A stretch of 64,000 bases of DNA. Origin: Streptomyces sp. WAC 04229. Lineage in GTDB: Bacteria > Actinomycetota > Actinomycetes > Streptomycetales > Streptomycetaceae. Positions 8,506-16,642 of the stretch are shown here, one piece after another. The DNA lies in contig NZ_QHJH01000013.1 in the NCBI RefSeq assembly GCF_003947455.1, positions 22,514 to 86,513 of the forward strand. Direction: 5' to 3'. Numbering within the stretch: position 1 is the stretch's first letter; each line of letters opens with the position of its first letter. The position numbers and the translations under genes are program-made. Below the pieces are notes generated by a model, which made no database searches, had not been told where the DNA came from, and saw only the letters and a list, made by a program, of their open reading frames with translations.

Positions 8506-9678
8506 TCAGGAGGCCAGTGCCGGCTGTCTGTCGGCATGTTCAAGCACGTTGTGCACATAGGCCGCGCTGACCAGTGTCATGTGGTGGTGCCATCCCGGGT
8601 AGGACCTGCCCTCGAAGTCCTGGAGCCCGAAGCCGCTGTCCAGGTCCCGCAGCACCTGCTTCGTGTGGGCCTGCATCTGGACCGTGGCGATGACGTCCTC
8701 GATCCGCCGGTGCACCATGTTGGTCAGCCACAGGGTGCCGGGCCGCGACTGCCGGTCGCAGCGGACGGAGAGCAGGCGGTACGTGCGCTGCGGCAGCTTC
8801 TCGAACGGGCCGCTGCGCGGCAGGCCCACGAGGCCCGCCTGGACCGTCAGGGTCCGGCCCTGCGGTGCCGTACAGATGGTGGTTGCGAGGCTGCCGCCGT
8901 AGCCCGACTCGAAGAACTTCCCGGCCGGCAGGACGACGGGCTGGGACCGGCCGTCGCGCCGTGGGGCTTCGAGGTGGCGGCCGACCACCAGCGGCAGGTT
9001 GCCCGGCACGGCCACGCCGAAGTCGCAGCCGAGCCGGCTGAATCCGCGTACCAGCGTGCCCGCTCCGGCGTGGGCGCTGAGGTCGGCGATGACGGGGACG
9101 GCCGCCCGGCGGGTGCGCTCGCTCATGGCGCGCGCCAGATCGAGGGCGTGGTCCTCGAGACCCTGCGCGGCGACATCGTGCGGGATGCGGGCGCGCGCCC
9201 TGCGGTTGGAGTCCCTGATCCAGGCGCCGGGCAGGAACAGCCGCCAGTCGACCGGGACAGCTCCGCCCCGGTGCACCAGGAACCCGCCGATGCCGACCTG
9301 GCAGTTCACCGACCTCCCGGTGTCGGGGACGAAGCGCCGGTGGACGCCGCAGGAGTGCTCGCCGCGCTTGCGCATGACCGTGACGTCGATCTGCCAGGCC
9401 ACCGGGTTCAGCTGTTGCTCAGCCCAGCGCATGATCTCCTGGTTGGCCGGCTCCCACTCCCAGGGACTGGCGTTGACGAACTGGTGCAGCGACTGCGCGG
9501 CCGTCGGCGAGTCCGAGATGGTCGCAGCCAGCCGCCGCATCGACTTCTTGCCCGGGGTGCGCAGCAGGCTCACCAGGTAGGCGTGCGCCCAGCGGCGCTG
9601 ATCGGCACGGGGCAGGTGGGCGAAGATCTGCTCCGCGAAGTCGAAGGCCGATGGCTGCTGTTGGAGCGAACTCGTCAT
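8506..9678 (-). CDS. IS701-family transposase
   Basis: 390-residue DDE transposase of the IS701 type. Visible family motifs are QIDVTVMRKRGEHS (first Asp region), NCQVGIGGFLVH followed by PVDWRLFLPGAW, VIADLSAHAG (second Asp region) and GLQDFEGRSYPGWHHH (Glu region), so the catalytic triad appears intact. ATG at 9678 chosen; a GTG at 9684 would add two residues. I could not define terminal inverted repeats or a target duplication. Such genes sit often in Streptomyces biosynthetic clusters; whether this one is mobile or domesticated is open. Confidence 0.82.
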   Translation of the reverse strand: MTSSLQQQPSAFDFAEQIFAHLPRADQRRWAHAYLVSLLRTPGKKSMRRLAATISDSPTAAQSLHQFVNASPWEWEPANQEIMRWAEQQLNPVAWQIDVTVMRKRGEHSCGVHRRFVPDTGRSVNCQVGIGGFLVHRGGAVPVDWRLFLPGAWIRDSNRRARARIPHDVAAQGLEDHALDLARAMSERTRRAAVPVIADLSAHAGAGTLVRGFSRLGCDFGVAVPGNLPLVVGRHLEAPRRDGRSQPVVLPAGKFFESGYGGSLATTICTAPQGRTLTVQAGLVGLPRSGPFEKLPQRTYRLLSVRCDRQSRPGTLWLTNMVHRRIEDVIATVQMQAHTKQVLRDLDSGFGLQDFEGRSYPGWHHHMTLVSAAYVHNVLEHADRQPALAS

Positions 9679-10102
9679 GAACACAGCGTGGTCCCCCTGT
9701 CGGCCACAGTAACTGGATGCAAAAATAATAACGGTTGACCTCTTTTTTTGATCCGCCCGTGCGGCCCCGTTCCGGAGACTCTGGAAAGTCCACCTCCGCC
9801 CGCGCGGCGACGAGGTGGACAAGTGCGGACAATCCGTACTGGCCGGGAGGCGGCCCGCAGGGCGGGACCGGACTCCGCCCCAGGACTCAACCGGCCGTTC
9901 AATGGCCTGAGTTGGGCCTGAGTGCGGCGCGAGCCACCAGGGGCCGCCTCGATCGCAGGTCACGGACACAGGGGCACAGGGGCACAGGGGCACAGAATCG
10001 CAGGGGTACGGGGTCACTGGAGCCCGCGGGGACCCGGAGTCACAGAAGCTCAGACCACACCAACCGCTCGGTATGCTCCGTGTCCGTCCTCCCGGTGTCG
10101 CC
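9679..10102. other. Noncoding gap holding the presumed right part of the IS701 copy
   Basis: No gene is seen. The first 80 bases are unusually AT-rich for this genome (around 9719-9755, with AATAATAA and a run of seven T) and probably hold the transposase promoter. The middle holds the short CACAGGGG tandem repeat listed separately. Confidence 0.5.
9967..9995. repeat. CACAGGGG octamer tandem repeat, 3.6 copies
   Basis: Exact copies at 9967-9974, 9975-9982 and 9983-9990, then CACAG. A looser CGCAGGGG follows within 10 bases. No function evident. Confidence 0.9.
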
Positions 10103-11071
10103 TCAAGCGGCCCACGGGGCGATCGGGTACCAGGGGATGATCTCCCGGCGGGCGAGCAGCCGGACGTCCCAGTAGAGGAACGTGAAGGCGCCGGCGACGA
10201 TCAGGGCGACGGCGGTGAGGACGGCGACGCGTCCCGGCTTCGCCATCCACCGCTGCACCCGTGCGCCCGCCGCTGCGGACAGCGCCACGAAGACGATCGC
10301 CATGATCGCGATGTTGCCCACCGACTGGAGCGTGAACGCCGCGGCGCCGTACAGCGGGTTCCCGCTCTCCGCCGCGTCCCGGAACAGCTGCCGGAACAAC
10401 GGGTAGGGCCGCCCGATCAGGAAACTGCCGATCAGCACGCCCATGAAGACGGTCTGCGCGTGCGGAAACCTGCGGCGAAGACGCGCGAAGGGATCACGGA
10501 CGAACCCGAGCGCGCTCAGCCCCAGCCAGAACATCGACAGGCCGACCACGCCGAACGCGACCATGCTCTGCACGGAGCGGCCGGAGAGCACCCCGGGGAC
10601 GGACTCGGCCTCGGAGAACTGCGGCATCGACGTCCCCACGAACCCCACCAGCACGCCGTACAGCGCGGACACCGTGACCATCCCGAGCGACAGCGGGCCC
10701 AGCGGCTTGAGCGCCTGCACCACCCGTCCCCACGGGCTGCCCACCGTGCCGAGCAGCGGTGCGACCGTGCCGAAGGCGGCGATGTTGCAGGCGGTGAAGG
10801 TACCGGCGAGTCCCGACGTGAAGGCGAAGACGATGCCCGCCACGACACCGGAGATCGGCGCCTCGGGGTCGTGGCCGAGCAGGGTTCTGGCGATGTTCCC
10901 GCCGATCGTCCGGTCCACGAACTCGGCAGACCACACCACCGTGAGTAGAAAGCCCGCTGCGACGCTCAGCAGGAGCACGCGCCACCGCCGGCGCACCGGT
11001 CCGGTTGCGGGTGCGCCGGTCTGTCCCGCACGGTCCCGTGACGAGACCTGCATCTCCTGTGCGTGTGTCAT
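10103..11071 (-). CDS. Polytopic membrane protein, CcdA/DsbD-like
   Basis: About 322 residues. Roughly 30 polar N-terminal residues are followed by some seven to eight hydrophobic segments. The segment TSGLAGTFTACNIAAFGT and the later FVALSAAAGARVQRWM-type helix ends recall cytochrome c biogenesis/DsbD transmembrane proteins, but the paired Cys residues expected of a thiol-disulfide carrier are not obvious (only one Cys is seen, in TACN). The start at 11071 has GGAGAG six bases upstream; longer in-frame starts lack this. It is divergent from the butyrolactone receptor gene. Substrate unknown. Confidence 0.6.
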   Translation of the reverse strand: MTHAQEMQVSSRDRAGQTGAPATGPVRRRWRVLLLSVAAGFLLTVVWSAEFVDRTIGGNIARTLLGHDPEAPISGVVAGIVFAFTSGLAGTFTACNIAAFGTVAPLLGTVGSPWGRVVQALKPLGPLSLGMVTVSALYGVLVGFVGTSMPQFSEAESVPGVLSGRSVQSMVAFGVVGLSMFWLGLSALGFVRDPFARLRRRFPHAQTVFMGVLIGSFLIGRPYPLFRQLFRDAAESGNPLYGAAAFTLQSVGNIAIMAIVFVALSAAAGARVQRWMAKPGRVAVLTAVALIVAGAFTFLYWDVRLLARREIIPWYPIAPWAA

Positions 11072-11296
11072 CGAGGCTCTCCAGTCGGCTGGTTCGACGG
11101 TGGGGACCGCGAGAGCGCCGCCCCAGCGGGAGAGTAGGGAGAGCCCCGATCCGGGAGCGTCTCCGAGATTGCCGAGGGCGGATTGCGCTCGTACGGCCGG
11201 AGACACCGGCCACGGCGGCAAGTCGGCACACTTCGGCAAGTCGGAGGGTGGACGGGAGAAGCCGGGTATCAGTGACTGCGCGTTTCAGGCAACTTC

Positions 11297-11327
11297 GCAT
11301 TGCCGCGCTGCGCCACGGAGGCAATGC
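11297..11327. promoter_or_regulatory. Inverted repeat GCATTGCC / GGCAATGC upstream of receptor gene
   Basis: Perfect 8-base arms (11297-11304 and 11320-11327) with a 15-base spacer, ending 40 bases before the receptor ATG. It may be an operator for the receptor itself or for the divergent membrane-protein gene. It does not match the classic AT-rich autoregulatory element consensus, so the assignment is tentative. Confidence 0.4.
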
Positions 11328-11367
11328 TTTCTGTTGATGCGACTGTCAATAGGAAGCCAGGGAGGAC

Positions 11368-12066
11368 ATGACCAGGCAAAACCGCGCGGTGCGTACGCGC
11401 AGGACGCTGATCGACGCAGCCGCCGAGGAATTCAACCGGGACGGCTACCACGGAACGACGCTGGCTCAGATCGCCGATGCCGCAAAGATCTCGATGGGAG
11501 CGCTGACCTTCCACTTCCCGAACAAGGCCCAGCTCGCCGATGCCGTCGCGGAAGAGGCGTGGGCCACGGCGAGGAAGGTGGTCGAGCACGTCGCCGACCA
11601 GCCGGCCCCGGCGCTCCAGCGCACGATCGCGTTGACCCTGGAGCTCACCCGACTGATCGAGGAGGAGGTGCTCGTACGGTGCGCGGTGCGCCTGTCCCGG
11701 GAGTGGCACAGCTCCACCGGGTGGGCCGAGGTGTGGCTGCCGCTGGTCACCAGCCTGGCCGGCCAGGCGCATGCGAGCGGTCAGCTGAGCGGCCGTACGC
11801 TGCCGGACGACCTGACCGGGCTCATCCGCCTGCTGATCGAGGGCTCCGAGGTGAATCTGCGGAACTCCGGGGCGGCGGAGCCTTCCGACGAGAGTGCCGT
11901 CGACCGGCTCCAGCACAGCTGGCGCCTGGTTCTTGAGGGCATCGCACCGTCGGGCAGCGCTGCGACGCTCCCCCCGCCGGGCGCGGGCATGGACGGTGCG
12001 GCGTCTGAGGGGGGAGCCTCCGTCGCCGGGGCCCCGTCCGGATCCCCGCCCGGCGGGAAGGCGTGA
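11368..12066 (+). CDS. TetR-type gamma-butyrolactone receptor homologue
   Basis: 232-residue ArpA/ScbR-like regulator. N-terminal helix-turn-helix (about residues 10-55) with RTRRTLIDAAAEEF, TTLAQIADAAKISMGAL and TFHFPNKAQLADAV, the last being the family form of the usual YFHF-x-SKE motif. The middle is the all-helical ligand domain; the C-terminal 30 residues are Pro/Gly/Ser-rich. GGGAGG stands three bases from the ATG. It faces the SDR, HAD and AfsA-type genes. Such proteins repress until a butyrolactone or related furan binds; whether this one binds a ligand or is a pseudo-receptor cannot be read from sequence. Confidence 0.85.
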   Translation: MTRQNRAVRTRRTLIDAAAEEFNRDGYHGTTLAQIADAAKISMGALTFHFPNKAQLADAVAEEAWATARKVVEHVADQPAPALQRTIALTLELTRLIEEEVLVRCAVRLSREWHSSTGWAEVWLPLVTSLAGQAHASGQLSGRTLPDDLTGLIRLLIEGSEVNLRNSGAAEPSDESAVDRLQHSWRLVLEGIAPSGSAATLPPPGAGMDGAASEGGASVAGAPSGSPPGGKA

Positions 12067-12096
12067 ACGGCGGGGTCCGGACGCGGGCTCGGGCTC

Positions 12097-12885
12097 TCAC
12101 TGGGCCGTTCGTCCTCCGTCCACGGCGAGCGCCGCTCCGGTGACGAACGAGGAGCGGTCGCTGCATAGCCAGACCGCCGCCTCGGCGATCTCCTCGGGCG
12201 ACGCGATGCGCTTCTGCGCCGACCGTCCGCCGAGGGCTCCCCCGCTGCCGGGTGTGATCTCCGTGGCGTGCTCCAGGAGTTCCGTGCGGGTGCTGCCGAC
12301 CACCAGGGCGTTCACCCGTACGCCCTGCTGTCCGTAGTCGGCCGCCGCCGCCCGGGTCAGGCCGAGCACGGCGTGCTTGGCCGCGACGTACGGCGCCGAG
12401 GCGCGGGTCGCCCTGACCCCGGCGACGCTCGCCGTGTTCACGACGACGCCGGCACCGGTGTCGAGCATGAAGGGCAGCTGGGCGCGCATGCAGTTCCACA
12501 CGCCCCGCACGTTGACGTCCATGGCCTGGTCGTAGACCGCGTCCTCGACCTCGTGCAGCCGCTGGCCCGACGTACCCCATCCGGCGTTGTTGAAGGCGCA
12601 GTCCAGCCTGCCGAAGGCGGTCAGGGCGGCCTGCACCGCCCGCCCGACGTCCTCCGGCCGGACGACGTCGCCCGGTGCGCACACCGCGGCACCGCCGGCC
12701 CCGATGATGTCCTCGGCCACGCGCCGGAGTGCCTCCTCGCGCCGCGCCATCAGCACCACGGCCGCGCCCTCGGCCGCGAACAGCCGGGCCGCGGCGGCGC
12801 CGATGCCGCTCGACGCCCCCGTGATCATGACCACCTTCCCCCCGGCCAGGCCGGTCCCTCCGCGGCCTTCCGTGATCACTGCCAC
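12097..12885 (-). CDS. Short-chain dehydrogenase/reductase (probable butyrolactone tailoring)
   Basis: 262 residues, classical SDR. Cofactor loop TGASSGIG at 22-29, an Arg at 48-49 (MARRE) pointing to NADP(H), NNAG at 99-102, catalytic Ser153, Tyr166 and Lys170 (YVAAK). GTG start with GGGAGGGAG upstream. It is followed, in the direction opposite to transcription, by the HAD and AfsA-type genes on the same strand. In butyrolactone pathways an SDR reduces the butenolide or the 6-keto group; that role is inferred from position. Confidence 0.83.
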   Translation of the reverse strand: MAVITEGRGGTGLAGGKVVMITGASSGIGAAAARLFAAEGAAVVLMARREEALRRVAEDIIGAGGAAVCAPGDVVRPEDVGRAVQAALTAFGRLDCAFNNAGWGTSGQRLHEVEDAVYDQAMDVNVRGVWNCMRAQLPFMLDTGAGVVVNTASVAGVRATRASAPYVAAKHAVLGLTRAAAADYGQQGVRVNALVVGSTRTELLEHATEITPGSGGALGGRSAQKRIASPEEIAEAAVWLCSDRSSFVTGAALAVDGGRTAQ

Positions 12886-12916
12886 CGTGCTCCCTCCCCA
12901 GGTGCCGTGTGTGGGG

Positions 12917-13600
12917 TCACCCCCGGACGAGTGCTGCGGTCTCCGCGTCGATGCGGTGCAGCAAGGCCTCGTCGATGTCCTCCAGCCGGTCGACCAGGTG
13001 CCCGACGCCGGACGCCGCCATCAGCCGGCGCTGGAATCCGTGGGCGAAGTCGCTGGGATGCCCGATGAAGGCCGTGCCGAGCCGCCCGGCCTCCGCGGCC
13101 ACCTCCGCCACGTCGTCGATGAACAGCATCTGGTCGAAGCGCAGGCCGAAGATGTCCGCGGTGATCTCGCGCAGGCCGGGCCGGAAGTCGGCCGTGCACA
13201 CGTAGCCGGCGGAGAACAGATCCAGGCAGTCGTCGAGGTGCCGGAGGAAGTGGTCCCGGCCCAGACCGCCGTAGCAGACCGTCTCCAGCCCCAGCGCGCG
13301 CAGCCGGAGCAGGAGTTCGCGACCGCCGGGCAGTTGCCGGACCGAGTGGTCGGCGAGGTACTTCTCGCGTGCGGCGAAGTAGGTCTCCAGCACCTCGTCG
13401 GGCTCCATGGCGACACCGGCGGCGTGGGCCAGCGCTCGGGCCGCCGACCTGGGATTCTGCGAGAAGACGCGCTGTTCGACGGCCTGGGTGTACGCGCCGC
13501 CGCGGCTGACCACGAAGTCGTGGATCACGGGGCTGAACGTGTCGTTCAGGAGCACCCCGTCGATGTTGACCGCCGCCACCCGCAGATGATTCAGCCGCAA
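12917..13600 (-). CDS. HAD-fold protein of the butyrolactone locus, atypical active site
   Basis: 227 residues from a TTG start at 13600, chosen because GAGGAG lies 5-6 bases upstream and the HAD core begins at residue 8. Domain I strand reads AAVNIDGVLL: the nucleophile Asp of the D-x-D-G motif is Asn12, while Asp14 remains. The Ser/Thr of motif II is replaced (TVCYGGLG, 107-114) and the motif III Lys is probably Arg140. The acidic motif IV pair is intact (FIDD, Asp162-Asp163). HAD phosphatases act in methylenomycin-furan type pathways, so a phosphatase role is expected by position, but the residues argue against the normal mechanism. Confidence 0.8.
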   Translation of the reverse strand: MRLNHLRVAAVNIDGVLLNDTFSPVIHDFVVSRGGAYTQAVEQRVFSQNPRSAARALAHAAGVAMEPDEVLETYFAAREKYLADHSVRQLPGGRELLLRLRALGLETVCYGGLGRDHFLRHLDDCLDLFSAGYVCTADFRPGLREITADIFGLRFDQMLFIDDVAEVAAEAGRLGTAFIGHPSDFAHGFQRRLMAASGVGHLVDRLEDIDEALLHRIDAETAALVRG

Positions 13601-13679
13601 GATCTCTCCTCTGTCCGAGGTGCACAGATGCCGGTCCTGACGCGGCGCCGTGGGAATGCCGGAGCCCCCCGTCGCCGGC

Positions 13680-14633
13680 TCAACAGCCGCCGCCCACTTT
13701 CGCGATCGCGGTGAAGGCGGTCGCCTCGCCCTGCACGCCCCTGATGCGGACCGTGTGCCGCGGGTCCGCGGGGTGGGACGGCTGCGGCTCCGCCGTGATG
13801 GTGCAGGGGGAGTCGAACTCCACGTAACGGTGGAACTCGACATCCATCTCGGTGGGGATGCCCATGTCATTCTTGGAGTCGAGTGCGTGTGTCGCCTGCC
13901 GTACCGCCTCCAGGAGCAACATGCCGGGCACGTGGTCGACGGGGTGGTCGAACAGGACCGGGTGGCTGGTGTCCACGCGCAGCGTCCACGGCCCGGGCCG
14001 GCCCGGAGGGGCGGACGGGGACAGGACGACGTCCTCGGAGAACCGGCACCCGACCTCGCTCGGCGGCAGCGGCGGTGCGGGTTCGGAGGCCTCGTCGAAG
14101 ATCCGGGCCGCATCGCCCCGGTCCCCGCGCATCCGGCGGTAGACGGCCGGGGAGTGACAGGTGAAGCTGGTGGTTGCGGACCCGAGCGGCACGGAACCAC
14201 GCATGACCTGGAACTCCATGGTGACGGCGGCCGGCACACCCCGTATCCGTCGCATCTCGGAGCAGGTCACGTGCAACTGCAGTTCCGCGGGCCGGCGTTC
14301 GATGCGCAGGGCGTGCAGGTTGGCGGTGAACCGGAAGCGCGTCCAGATCATCTGGTGGCCGAAAGGGACGAGATAGGCGGCGTGCATCAGCAGCGCGGGC
14401 GCCTGCCGGACCGTTTCACACAGCAGCAGCGGGTCGTACCGGGTGCGGCTGGTCCGGTAGAAACTGTGGCTGCGCGGCCATTGTGCGGTGGCGGTGAAGT
14501 CGTCGGCCCCGGTCCGCTGCCAACCGGTTAAGAACACCTCGGAGACAGCGGCGCGGTGCACGTATTCCTTGGGGACGGTGGTGGTCAGGACCGCTGGTGG
14601 AGCCTCGCCGGCGCGTTCGGGGGATCTGAGCAT
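13680..14633 (-). CDS. AfsA-family butyrolactone/furan synthase
   Basis: 317 residues with two AfsA-type hot-dog repeats: the first around residues 15-140 (EYVHRAAVSEVFLTGW near its start, LLCETVRQAPALLMHAAY) and the second around 195-315 (DTSHPVLFDHPVDHVPGMLLLEAVRQ). AfsA enzymes condense a beta-ketoacyl thioester with dihydroxyacetone phosphate to start signal synthesis. ATG at 14633 is preceded by GGGAG with 5 bases spacing; a GTG two codons upstream overlaps that site. Same strand as the HAD and SDR genes, so these three may be one transcript with gaps of 79 and 31 bases. Confidence 0.88.
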   Translation of the reverse strand: MLRSPERAGEAPPAVLTTTVPKEYVHRAAVSEVFLTGWQRTGADDFTATAQWPRSHSFYRTSRTRYDPLLLCETVRQAPALLMHAAYLVPFGHQMIWTRFRFTANLHALRIERRPAELQLHVTCSEMRRIRGVPAAVTMEFQVMRGSVPLGSATTSFTCHSPAVYRRMRGDRGDAARIFDEASEPAPPLPPSEVGCRFSEDVVLSPSAPPGRPGPWTLRVDTSHPVLFDHPVDHVPGMLLLEAVRQATHALDSKNDMGIPTEMDVEFHRYVEFDSPCTITAEPQPSHPADPRHTVRIRGVQGEATAFTAIAKVGGGC

Positions 14634-14741
14634 GATCACTCCCAGGGGAGAGGAAGCCCAAGAGGGCGTAAGGTGCTGGCAAAGGAAAAAATAAGGGGCA
14701 TTCTGTTTCTCTGTCGAGAGTCTTGGCCATGATCCATATGA

Positions 14742-15180
14742 TTACTGAGGTTGAACTCGTGGTGTCGCGGGGTTGCTCAGGTGGGTCCGACAGTCAGGCC
14801 GGGGCTCGGCGAGGCAGCCGTCCACGAGACCAGACGCTTCGACGGGGTTGGGGTCGGGTGCGCAGGGCGGCAGGCAGTGGATGGTCAGCCAGTCCCGGGA
14901 TGCGGCGAACTCCCGGAGTCCGGCGGCCTTGTGGAGGTTGAGGCCGTCCCAGATGAGCACGATGGCCGGCAAGCTGCTGGTGGGCGGCGATCAGCAGCGG
15001 TAGTCGCGCCAGGAGAAGCTCTTGCGCCGGTCACGGTTGCCGTCGTCGCGGCGGGGCCGCAAGATCAGCCGCGACCGGTGGCCGGGCCTGAAGCAGGTCG
15101 GCGCGGCTGTGCAGATCCTTCTGCGGGAACGGCCGCGGACCCGGACCACCCCGGTGATACCGAACGAATGACGAGCCGTC
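14742..15180 (-). pseudogene. IS630-family transposase remnant
   Basis: On the minus strand the last catalytic block is readable as IVLIWDGLNLHKAAGLREF then DWLTIHCLPPCAPDPNPVE, typical of IS630 DDE domains. The preceding block (RRKSFSWRDYR) is in another frame and ends in a stop near 15000. Further upstream traces reach about 15180. The element is frameshifted and truncated. The rest of the 14634-15362 gap holds the AfsA and second-receptor promoters and nothing else I can name. Confidence 0.75.
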
Positions 15181-15362
15181 AGCCCCTACGACTCCACGAG
15201 TTGCCCATCGAGTAACGCGCCGACCAGGCACCCTCCGCCGGCACAGCCTCGGCTTCACGCGGAATCAGCAAGTCCGCCTGAACGGCATACGGCCACCGAG
15301 GATTTGGCTACGGGCGCCCCGCGGGGGGAAGATAGTGAATGTTCGGTTTTTATGGAGGCCCC

Positions 15363-15995
15363 GTGGCAACACGCAGAGTGAAGCAACCCCGGGCACTGCG
15401 GACCCGGGAGTCCATCGTGCAGGCCGCGGCCCAGGTCTTCGACGAGCTGGGCTACAGCGGATCGAGCATCGCCAAGATCGTGGAGCGGTGCGGGACCACT
15501 CCGGGCGCGGTCTACTTCCACTTCAAGTCGAAGGAAGCACTGGCCGACGCAGTGATGGAGGCCCAGTCGCGCACCATCCTCCCGCGGCTCGAGTCACAGC
15601 GCCTGCAGCGCGTGGTCGACGCGACCATCGTCTGGGCGCACCAGCTCCAGTCCGACCCCCTGCTGCGCGCCGGGGTCCGTCTCACGAGCGAGCGGGGCAC
15701 CTATCAGGCTCACGTGGGTTCGCCGTACGAGTCCTGGGTGTCGATCCTCGGTGACGACCTGGAGGAGGCGCAGCGCGCGGGCGAGCTGCAGCCCGGGGTC
15801 GAGCCCCGGGAGCTGGCGGAGTTCATCCTCGAGGCGTGCACCGGGATGCAGATGTACGCCGCCGCCACCACACGCCGGAGCGACCTCCCGGTCCTGGTGG
15901 AGCGCATGTGGCGCTATCTGCTTCCAGGTGTGGCGGTGCCGGCCATGATCACGCAGGTGCTCACGCAGTCGACGTGGACGCTCGAACCCAGGTGA
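15363..15995 (+). CDS. Second TetR-type gamma-butyrolactone receptor homologue
   Basis: About 210 residues. N-terminal helix-turn-helix with RTRESIVQAAAQVFDELGY, SSIAKIVERCGTTPGAVYFHF and SKEALADAVM, closer to canonical ScbR than the protein at 11368-12066. I prefer GTG at 15363 because family members begin with a short basic VATRRVKQPR-type leader and GGAGG lies four bases upstream; an ATG at 15339 with GGGGGGAA upstream is the alternative. Together with the first receptor and the AfsA gene it makes a receptor/pseudo-receptor pair arrangement known from other Streptomyces clusters. Confidence 0.85.
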   Translation: MATRRVKQPRALRTRESIVQAAAQVFDELGYSGSSIAKIVERCGTTPGAVYFHFKSKEALADAVMEAQSRTILPRLESQRLQRVVDATIVWAHQLQSDPLLRAGVRLTSERGTYQAHVGSPYESWVSILGDDLEEAQRAGELQPGVEPRELAEFILEACTGMQMYAAATTRRSDLPVLVERMWRYLLPGVAVPAMITQVLTQSTWTLEPR

Positions 15996-16018
15996 GCTCT
16001 GCCGGGCGTCGGCCCCGA

Positions 16019-16056
16019 GGGTGTGCCCGGCCGGTCTCCGCCCGGCCCGCACACCC
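16019..16056 (+). terminator. Hairpin downstream of the second receptor gene
   Basis: Arms GGGTGTGC (16019-16026) and GCACACCC (16049-16056) are perfect complements, and the inner CCGGCCGG/CCCGGCCC extends the stem with a mismatch. It starts 24 bases after the stop. No T-tract follows, as is usual in Streptomyces. Confidence 0.6.
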
Positions 16057-16269
16057 CGGGGACCCTGCCGGGCCGTGACTCGTGCGGGCCGTGGCCGCCG
16101 GGTCCGCTTCGTGTGGTCATCGTGACGGCCTTCGGCCGCGACGCGGACCTTTACGTGTACGTGTACGAGACGCTGCGCCCTCGCGGCCGGCATCGGAGCC
16201 GACACCCCTCAGGCCGCGCCGATCGTCGGCGCTCCCGCAGCGCACTACGGGGGCACCCTCGCCGGAGTT

Positions 16270-16632
16270 CAGCCTCTCCGGCGCGTGAGGAGCGGGTGTC
16301 CGGGGGCTGCCCCCGGGCCGGTCGGCCGGACTTGCGGCTTCCCAGCCGGCCCGCCCGGCGCTTGAGGACAGCTGTCAGCAGGACTTTCGGGAAGGCGTAA
16401 GGAGGGGATCCAAGAACGAGCCCCTCCGGCGCTTGAAATAGAGCCCGGAGGGCGATCGGGGGAACGGGGGCGGCGGGCCCGCTTCGGTGTCCTGCCGCGC
16501 GCAGGCGGGCCTACGAACTGGCTCACCCGCCCCCGTTGTGCAGTGCAGCCGGGACGAGAGTCCTTGAGCCCCGACATTGTCCTCGAGCGCCGGACAAGCT
16601 GAAGGATCAGCCCGCCCGGCGCACGAGGACGG
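16270..16632. repeat. Five copies of the CTCCGGCGCTTGAGGA-type intergenic repeat
   Basis: Degenerate copies at about 16270-16295, 16348-16370, 16418-16440, 16579-16601 (inverted) and 16606-16632. The shared core is C-x-CCGGCGC-x-TGAGGA with CCCG or CCTC variants in front. This element is abundant in Streptomyces intergenic DNA from general knowledge; its role is unknown. The 15996-16642 gap holds no gene that I can support. Confidence 0.65.
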
Positions 16633-16642
16633 CCGGCACAGC

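Noticed and set aside
9966..9996. CRISPR-like array in the octamer repeat
   Set aside because: Units are 8 bases with no spacers; simple tandem repeat.
14634..14740. Classic autoregulatory element (ARE) for the butyrolactone receptors before the afsA-type gene
   Set aside because: The AT-rich stretch GGAAAAAATAAGGGGCATTCTGTTTCT looked tempting in part, but I could not find two matching palindromic half-sites.
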